Source of the DNA: Haloflavibacter putidus
Lineage (GTDB): Bacteria > Bacteroidota > Bacteroidia > Flavobacteriales > Flavobacteriaceae
DNA: 64,000 bases
Assembly (NCBI RefSeq): GCF_006546625.1
Contig: NZ_VIAR01000008.1
Location: 1 to 64,000, forward strand
Reading direction: 5' to 3'
Shown here: piece by piece, positions 58,923 to 64,000 of the stretch
Numbering within the stretch: the first letter of the stretch is position 1
How the letters are laid out: each line of letters opens with the position of its first letter
Position numbers and translations under genes: made by a program
Notes under the pieces: generated by a model
The model's input: only the letters and a program-made list of their open reading frames with translations
Told to the model about the DNA's origin: nothing
Database searches by the model: none

Positions 58923-60208
58923 TGCAAGTAGATATACTTATAATAATTCTTTCTTTGTTATTTTCTGCTTTTTTTTCCGGAATGGAAATCGCTTACGTTT
59001 CTTCTAACAAAATACATATAGAAATAGAAAAAAAGCAAGAAGGTTTTTTGTCTAAAATTTTAAAAAAGCTTACCAAAAAACCTTCTAAATTTATAACCAC
59101 CATGTTGGTGGGAAATAATATTGCTTTGGTGGTTTACGGATTTTTCATGGGCGATTTAATCGTAAATTTGCTGGCAGATTTAAGCTTTGATAGCGCCTTA
59201 ATAAACTATTGGTTAACCAACGGTATTTTGCTTACCAAAACCATTATTTCTACAGTTATTATCTTGTTTACTGCAGAGTTTCTTCCAAAAGTATTTTTTC
59301 AAATTTATGCCAATTTCTTTTTAAAATTCTTTGCCTTACCCGCCTATTTATTTTACCTGCTTTTTAGTTTTATTTCAGACTTTGTAATTTGGATAAGTGA
59401 TGTGGTGCTAAAACTTTTCTTTAAAACCGAAGGGGATGAAGTGCAATTAGCCTTCAGTAAAGTAGAATTGGGTAACTACATTAGCGAGCAGATGGAAACC
59501 GTAGAAAGAGATGAAGAGGTAGATTCTGAAATACAAATTTTTAAGAACGCTTTAGAATTTTCCGAAGTTAAATCGCGCGAAGTTATGATACCGCGTAACG
59601 AAATTGTAGCAGTAGATGTGTCTGAATCTCCCCAAAATTTAGTAAAGCTCTTAACAGATACCGGTCTTTCAAAATTGTTGGTATATAAAGAAACCAACGA
59701 CGATATTATTGGGTATGTGCATAGTTTTGATTTGTTCAGAAAACCAAAAAACATTCGGGAAATCATGATGAAAGTGGTTTACGTGCCCGAGACTATGTTG
59801 GCAAAAGACGTATTAAACCTGCTTAGCAAAAAACGTAAAAGTATAGCCGTGGTTATAGATGAGTATGGCGGTACCAGCGGTATGATGACGGTAGAAGATA
59901 TTGTAGAAGAGTTATTTGGCGAGATAGAAGATGAGCACGACCCAATTGTTTTAATTGAAGAAGAATTACCGGAAAATCGTTATAAATTTTCTGCACGCTT
60001 AGAAGTAGATTATATAAACGAGCATTACCGCCTAAACCTTCCGGAAGGCGAAAATTATGAAACCTTAGGCGGTTTAATTACCAACCACACAGAAGAAATA
60101 CCAGAACAAGGCGGTCAAGTTATTATAGATAATTTTAAGTTTAGCATTTTAGAGGTTTCCAATACCAAAATAGAATTGGTGCAAATAGAAAAATTAGAAG
60201 AAGATTAG
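58922..60208 (+). CDS. CNNM/CorC-family membrane protein (hemolysin family)
   Basis: A 428-residue integral membrane protein. The N-terminal CNNM/DUF21 transmembrane domain (about 1-190) has AFFSGMEIAYVSSNK. Then come two CBS domains (about 210-340: SREVMIPRNEIVAVDV and SIAVVIDEYGGTSGMMTVEDI) and a CorC/HlyC FAD-like C-terminal domain (about 350-428). Members are linked to Mg or Co export and to gliding (GldE-like) in flavobacteria. The start codon overlaps the previous gene's stop. Confidence 0.88.
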   Translation: MQVDILIIILSLLFSAFFSGMEIAYVSSNKIHIEIEKKQEGFLSKILKKLTKKPSKFITTMLVGNNIALVVYGFFMGDLIVNLLADLSFDSALINYWLTNGILLTKTIISTVIILFTAEFLPKVFFQIYANFFLKFFALPAYLFYLLFSFISDFVIWISDVVLKLFFKTEGDEVQLAFSKVELGNYISEQMETVERDEEVDSEIQIFKNALEFSEVKSREVMIPRNEIVAVDVSESPQNLVKLLTDTGLSKLLVYKETNDDIIGYVHSFDLFRKPKNIREIMMKVVYVPETMLAKDVLNLLSKKRKSIAVVIDEYGGTSGMMTVEDIVEELFGEIEDEHDPIVLIEEELPENRYKFSARLEVDYINEHYRLNLPEGENYETLGGLITNHTEEIPEQGGQVIIDNFKFSILEVSNTKIELVQIEKLEED

Positions 60209-60419
60209 CCAAAACCAATCTAGAATTTTAAAGAAAGCTTAGCCCAAATTATGTTTGCTAAAAACTGCCATTCTCTTTGGTAGCTATACAAGTACTTTGA
60301 AAGTCTACGCAAAGAATAAATAAATTCAAAATATAAGTACAACTTTTTAAGAACTTTAATTTTATAATTTAAGTAATTATCTTATTTTCGCCCCCTATAT
60401 TTAGACAAATACAATAAAA

Positions 60420-62543
60420 ATGGCAGTATTAAATAAAATCCGGGAACGTTCTGTTTTTTTAATCATAATAATAGCCTTGGCGCTATTTTCATTTGTTTTG
60501 GCAGATGTGATTCGAAATGGTGGTTTTTCTTCACAAAAATCGCAAAACGTAATCGCAACCGTAAACGATGAACCTATAGATAGAGAAGAATTTGCGCGAC
60601 AAGTAGAATCTTACCAACGTAACTCTAGAGGTAACATTACAACAACGCAAGCTGTAAACCAAGTGTGGAACAGCATGTTAAACCAAGCTTTATTAAAAGA
60701 AGAGTTTGAAAAACTTGGTATAGAAGTAGGACAAGAGCAAATTAACAACGTATTGCGTCAGCAATTTGCAGGCAATCCTAATTTTACCAACGAGGCCGGT
60801 ATGTTCGACATAAACTTGATGCGCGAGTATATTGCCAATCTAAAAGCAACTTCTCCCGAAGCTTATAGCCAATGGATTGATGTAGAAGAGAATATTGCAG
60901 AGCAAGCAAAAGCCAATATTTACTATAATATGGTAAGAGCCGGTATTGGCGCTACCAATTTAGAAGGTAAACAAGCCTATAAATTAGAAAACGATAAAGT
61001 AGATTTTAAATTTGTTTACCTACCTTATGATACAGTAGAAGACGAAGAAATTTCTAAAAGCGAAATAAAAGATTATATTAATAAGCACAAAAAGCAATAC
61101 GAAACCGAGGCTACAAGAAATATTCAATATGTGTTTTTTGAAGAAAGCGCTTCTAAAGAAGATGAGCAAGCTGTAGAAGAAAATGTAACCCGCTTATTGC
61201 AACAGCGAGAAGTTTATAACGAGGTTTCTAAAATGAACGATACCTTAAAAGGCTTTAAGGATGTAGAAAATAACGAAGCTTTTTTGGTAGAAAATTCAGA
61301 TTTACCTTACCAAGAACGCTTTATGTTTAAAACAGATCTTCCGGCAGAAAACGCCAATAATATTTCTAACTTAAATCAAGGCGAAACTTTTGGTCCGTAC
61401 AAAGAAGGTGGTTTTTATAAAGTTTCTAAAGTAACAGCGGTAAAACAAATACCAGATTCAGTAAAAGCAAAAGATATTTTAATCTCTTACCAAGGTACGC
61501 CGGTAGGGCAAGAATTAACCAGAACCAAAGAAGAAGCCAAGCAATTGGCAGATAGTTTGGTAGAGGTGTTAAATAACGATACAAGTAAATTTGGTGAAAT
61601 TGCAGCCAACTATTCTAGCGATACTTCTACAAAAGATAACGGTGGTGATTTAGGTTGGATAACCTACAGCCAAGTAAGCCAAGACTCTGATGTAATTGAC
61701 TTTTTGTTTACCCAAGACGAAGGCAAAGTAGGAATTGTAGAAGACGAAGAGATTGGTTATTATATCTTATTGCCAGAAGAACAAACTGAAGCTAAAAAGG
61801 CTTTTAAAGTAGCAACCTTAGGAAAGGAAATAGAGCCTTCAGAAACTACCCAAAACAGATTATTTACAGAGGTCACCAAATTCGAAATTGCTTCGGGCGA
61901 AGGAGATTTTGTAAAACAAGCCGAAGAAAAAGGCTATGAAACTAAGCCGGTAAAAAGTATAAAAAATATGCAAGAAAACATTCCGGGTATTGGTAACCAA
62001 AGACAAATTGTACAATGGACTTTTTCTGAAGAAACGAAAGCTGGTGATATAAAAAGATTTGACACGCCAAACGGTTATGTGGTGGTGCAAGTTACTGCAG
62101 TAAACAAAAAGGGTTTGATGAGCGTAGAAGAAGCTTCGCCAAAAGTAACACCTGTATTGCGTAGAGAGAAAAAAGCAGAGAAAATAAAAGCGGAAATTAA
62201 CAGTAGCTCTTTAGCAGAAATTGCCAGCAGTCAAAATGCCTCTGTGCAAACCGCTAACGCTGTTACTAGAAAAAATCCAACTATTCCTGGGGCGTCTAGA
62301 GAGCCTAAAGTAGTAGGTGCTGCTTTTGCTTTAGAAACCGGAGAAACCAGCAAGCCTATTGCAGGCAGAAAAGGAGTTTATGTAGTAGAGGTAACTAACA
62401 AAACAGAAGCTCCAGAGCTAGGGTCTTATGCTACTTTTGCTAAGCAGGAAACACAAGCGAGTAATGCAAGAGTAACACAACGCCTGACAGAGAGTTTAAA
62501 AAATAGCGCAGAGATAGAAGATAACCGTGCTAATTTTTACTAA
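60420..62543 (+). CDS. PpiD-like periplasmic peptidylprolyl isomerase
   Basis: A 707-residue membrane-anchored foldase. One N-terminal transmembrane helix (VFLIIIIALALFSFVLADVI) is followed by a SurA-N-like helical domain (about 40-220), a first PPIase-like part, and a parvulin-type rotamase domain (about 350-455: AKDILISYQG, EIAANYSSDTSTKDNGGDLGWITY). A further PPIase-like segment lies near the C-terminus. It assists folding of exported outer-membrane proteins. A 211-nt spacer with TATTTTCG near 60381 precedes it. Confidence 0.9.
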   Translation: MAVLNKIRERSVFLIIIIALALFSFVLADVIRNGGFSSQKSQNVIATVNDEPIDREEFARQVESYQRNSRGNITTTQAVNQVWNSMLNQALLKEEFEKLGIEVGQEQINNVLRQQFAGNPNFTNEAGMFDINLMREYIANLKATSPEAYSQWIDVEENIAEQAKANIYYNMVRAGIGATNLEGKQAYKLENDKVDFKFVYLPYDTVEDEEISKSEIKDYINKHKKQYETEATRNIQYVFFEESASKEDEQAVEENVTRLLQQREVYNEVSKMNDTLKGFKDVENNEAFLVENSDLPYQERFMFKTDLPAENANNISNLNQGETFGPYKEGGFYKVSKVTAVKQIPDSVKAKDILISYQGTPVGQELTRTKEEAKQLADSLVEVLNNDTSKFGEIAANYSSDTSTKDNGGDLGWITYSQVSQDSDVIDFLFTQDEGKVGIVEDEEIGYYILLPEEQTEAKKAFKVATLGKEIEPSETTQNRLFTEVTKFEIASGEGDFVKQAEEKGYETKPVKSIKNMQENIPGIGNQRQIVQWTFSEETKAGDIKRFDTPNGYVVVQVTAVNKKGLMSVEEASPKVTPVLRREKKAEKIKAEINSSSLAEIASSQNASVQTANAVTRKNPTIPGASREPKVVGAAFALETGETSKPIAGRKGVYVVEVTNKTEAPELGSYATFAKQETQASNARVTQRLTESLKNSAEIEDNRANFY

Positions 62544-62564
62544 TTGGTAAAAATGAATAATATA

Positions 62565-62600
62565 AAAAAAAGCTTGTCTGTTTTAAGGCAAGCTTTTTTT
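62565..62600 (+). terminator. Bidirectional terminator between converging genes
   Basis: AAAAAAAGCTTGTC (62565-62578) pairs with GGCAAGCTTTTTTT (62587-62600). It overlaps the last codons of the minus-strand kinase gene. Confidence 0.85.
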
Positions 62601-63530
62601 GTTTAAAATCATTTGGTGGTAATCTAAAATGGTAGAATAGTTTTTACTTAAAAAGTAGTTCTTTTGTTTTTGGCTGCCGGTAGCCAAAATAAAATCGCCA
62701 CCCCAACCGCCTAAACTCTTTATACTGCCGGAATAATCGGGAAATAAGCGTTGTTTAACAGGGCGAATGTTTAAAGCCTTTGCTACAATTTCTTCGTGCA
62801 GATCTAGAAGTCTTTCAAAATCTGACAGATTTTTACATGCTAGGATTTTCTGCGTGACCTTATTTATTGCTTTTAAAGATTTTTGATGATTCTCCGGCTT
62901 TTGTTTGCGATAATGCGCAATAGCTTCTCTACTATCTTGTTTCTGATTAAGGTGTACAAAAAATAATTTTTCCGTAAAGGAAGGTTTAAAATCTACCGTT
63001 TTAATTATCGGTTTCTTATCTTTTAAAGCATATAAAATGGGCGTGTCGTGCATTGCACAGGCAATGTCATAACCGCTGCCGCCAAAACTGTTTTCCAATA
63101 GTTTATACGGATTTATATTTGCCCATTTTGCCAAATTAGCAATTAAAGTAGAAGAGCTGCCCAAACCCCAATCTCTATTAAAATCGAGATGGGTTGTAAA
63201 AGCTAAACTTTTATCGGTAAATAAATCTGGTTTTTCCTTTTTGAGGAAATTTAGAAGCTGTACAATTCTTTCGGCGGTTTTTTCTTCCGTAAAGTTTAAA
63301 TTGTTCTTCAACTTTAGCACGCCAGAATCGTTTTCTAGCTGTAGGGAGAACCAGCAATTTTTTTGGGCATCATAACTTTTCCAGCTAATAGTATTTTCTG
63401 CTTCCGTAAAGCTTTTAACGCGCAAATCCTGGCCGTAATTGCTTGGTAAAGCCAAGGCTGTGGCGCCATCTAAAACAAAATATTCTGCGGTTAAAAGCAA
63501 CTTGCCGTTACTGTAAAACTTATGCTCCAT
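62583..63530 (-). CDS. GYDIA-family GHMP kinase
   Basis: A 315-residue small-molecule kinase of the galacto/homoserine/mevalonate/phosphomevalonate superfamily. The GHMP phosphate loop is WGLGSSSTLIANLA (about residue 118-131). The family-naming motif SGYDIA follows (GGSGYDIACAMHD), and GGWGGDF is near the C-terminus. It overlaps the HMG-CoA reductase gene by 11 nt, so it probably serves the mevalonate pathway to isoprenoids, perhaps as mevalonate or phosphomevalonate kinase. The substrate is not fixed by sequence. Confidence 0.88.
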   Translation of the reverse strand: MEHKFYSNGKLLLTAEYFVLDGATALALPSNYGQDLRVKSFTEAENTISWKSYDAQKNCWFSLQLENDSGVLKLKNNLNFTEEKTAERIVQLLNFLKKEKPDLFTDKSLAFTTHLDFNRDWGLGSSSTLIANLAKWANINPYKLLENSFGGSGYDIACAMHDTPILYALKDKKPIIKTVDFKPSFTEKLFFVHLNQKQDSREAIAHYRKQKPENHQKSLKAINKVTQKILACKNLSDFERLLDLHEEIVAKALNIRPVKQRLFPDYSGSIKSLGGWGGDFILATGSQKQKNYFLSKNYSTILDYHQMILNKKSLP

Positions 63531-64000
63531 TTCTAATATTTTCTAGGACTTTTACTACAGAGCTATGCGAAACCGTATGTGATTTAAAGTATTCTATTAC
63601 TTTTTCTTTTTCTGAATTAGTGGCTTGAAACTGGTTTAAAATATTCATTAAATGCATTTTCATATGTCCTTCTTGAATGCCGGTGGTAACCAAACTTTTT
63701 AAAGCTGCAAAATTTTGGGCCAATCCGGCTACGGCAACAATCTGCATTAATTCTTTTGCAGAAGGTTTTCCTAACATTTCTAAAGCCAGTTTAACCAAGG
63801 GATGCAAGCTGGTTAAACCGCCAACGGTTCCTAGAGCTAAGGGCACTTCTATCCAGAATTTAAAAATACCATTTTCTATGCTTGCTTGCGTTAAACTGCT
63901 ATACTGGCCGTTGCGGGCAGCATAAGCGTGTACGCCGGCTTCTACTGCTCTAAAATCGTTTCCGGTGGCTAAGATTACCGCATCTATTCCGTTCATAATT
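63520..64000 (-). CDS. Hydroxymethylglutaryl-CoA reductase, C-terminal part (cut by window)
   Basis: The visible 160 codons are the C-terminal part of class II HMG-CoA reductase: NGIDAVILATGNDFRAVEAGVHAYAAR (catalytic Asp and coenzyme region), LGTVGGLTSLHPLVKLALEMLG and the His-containing tail GHMKMHLMNIL. The frame stays open to the window edge, so the start lies beyond 64000. It reduces HMG-CoA to mevalonate. Coupled to the downstream GHMP kinase. Confidence 0.92.
   Translation of the reverse strand, partial: IMNGIDAVILATGNDFRAVEAGVHAYAARNGQYSSLTQASIENGIFKFWIEVPLALGTVGGLTSLHPLVKLALEMLGKPSAKELMQIVAVAGLAQNFAALKSLVTTGIQEGHMKMHLMNILNQFQATNSEKEKVIEYFKSHTVSHSSVVKVLENIRNGA

Overview
The window is bacterial chromosome from the Bacteroidota, most likely a marine member of the Flavobacteriaceae. 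The evidence is several TonB-dependent receptors fused to carboxypeptidase-like regulatory domains, two proteins with type IX secretion (T9SS) C-terminal signals, DUF4301 and DUF6266 proteins, a GYDIA-type GHMP kinase beside HMG-CoA reductase, geranylgeranylglyceryl-phosphate synthase, AT-rich spacers, and promoters of the Bacteroidetes form TTG-N19/20-TAnnTTTG. The species cannot be named from the sequence.

Layout. 1-685: start of a minus-strand gene preceded by a Phe-rich leader peptide and terminator (candidate attenuator). 686-11000: M23 endopeptidase lipoprotein, a TonB receptor, a four-helix membrane protein, then a secreted EEP nuclease divergent from a TonB receptor and a DUF5689 lipoprotein. 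11.2-17.3 kb: ahcY, then a tight plus-strand run (phosphopantetheinyl transferase, GGGP synthase, thiamine-binding protein, PnuC-like transporter, NadR-like kinase, DUF4301, ArfB). 17.5-23.1 kb: two small secreted paralogues, an NtrC-type regulator, a T9SS LRR protein and a hybrid kinase with REC and HPt. 23.1-26.9 kb: a TPP riboswitch driving a thiamin TonB receptor, a Rieske-like lipoprotein, greA. 27-34.2 kb: a 1.36-kilo-residue T9SS type B repeat protein and a CHASE/PAS kinase with its response regulator. 34.3-37.4 kb: arsenosugar genes with purine nucleoside phosphorylase.

37.57-54.63 kb is a roughly 17-kb integrative element in the 3' end of tRNA-Phe(GAA). It has imperfect 68/69-bp att repeats carrying a second tRNA 3' end and terminator, arm-type repeats inside both ends, and a tyrosine integrase at the tRNA-distal end. 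Cargo in order: an unknown ORF, a phased-repeat/DnaA-box region, two small HTH proteins, a hairpin-rich region, a protein with family A polymerase motifs, an MmeI-like adenine methyltransferase without its nuclease, a broken small gene, an AlbA_2 regulator behind a palindromic operator, a DEFH helicase overlapping a GIY-YIG nuclease, a PD-(D/E)xK protein, 1.3 kb of hairpin-rich sequence ending in a strong terminator, and a DUF6266 gene. No conjugation or capsid genes are seen.

54.7-64 kb is backbone again: coaX, an outer-membrane barrel, a TPR protein, lptC, a small membrane protein, a CorC/CNNM protein, a PpiD-like foldase, and a convergent GHMP kinase/HMG-CoA reductase pair of the mevalonate pathway.

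Most notable: (1) the polymerase-like protein between origin-like repeats; (2) the methyltransferase/AlbA/helicase/GIY-YIG cassette, a possible multi-subunit restriction system; (3) the structured non-coding region; (4) a decamer, CTTTACGGAA, found 17 times in the backbone and never in the element.
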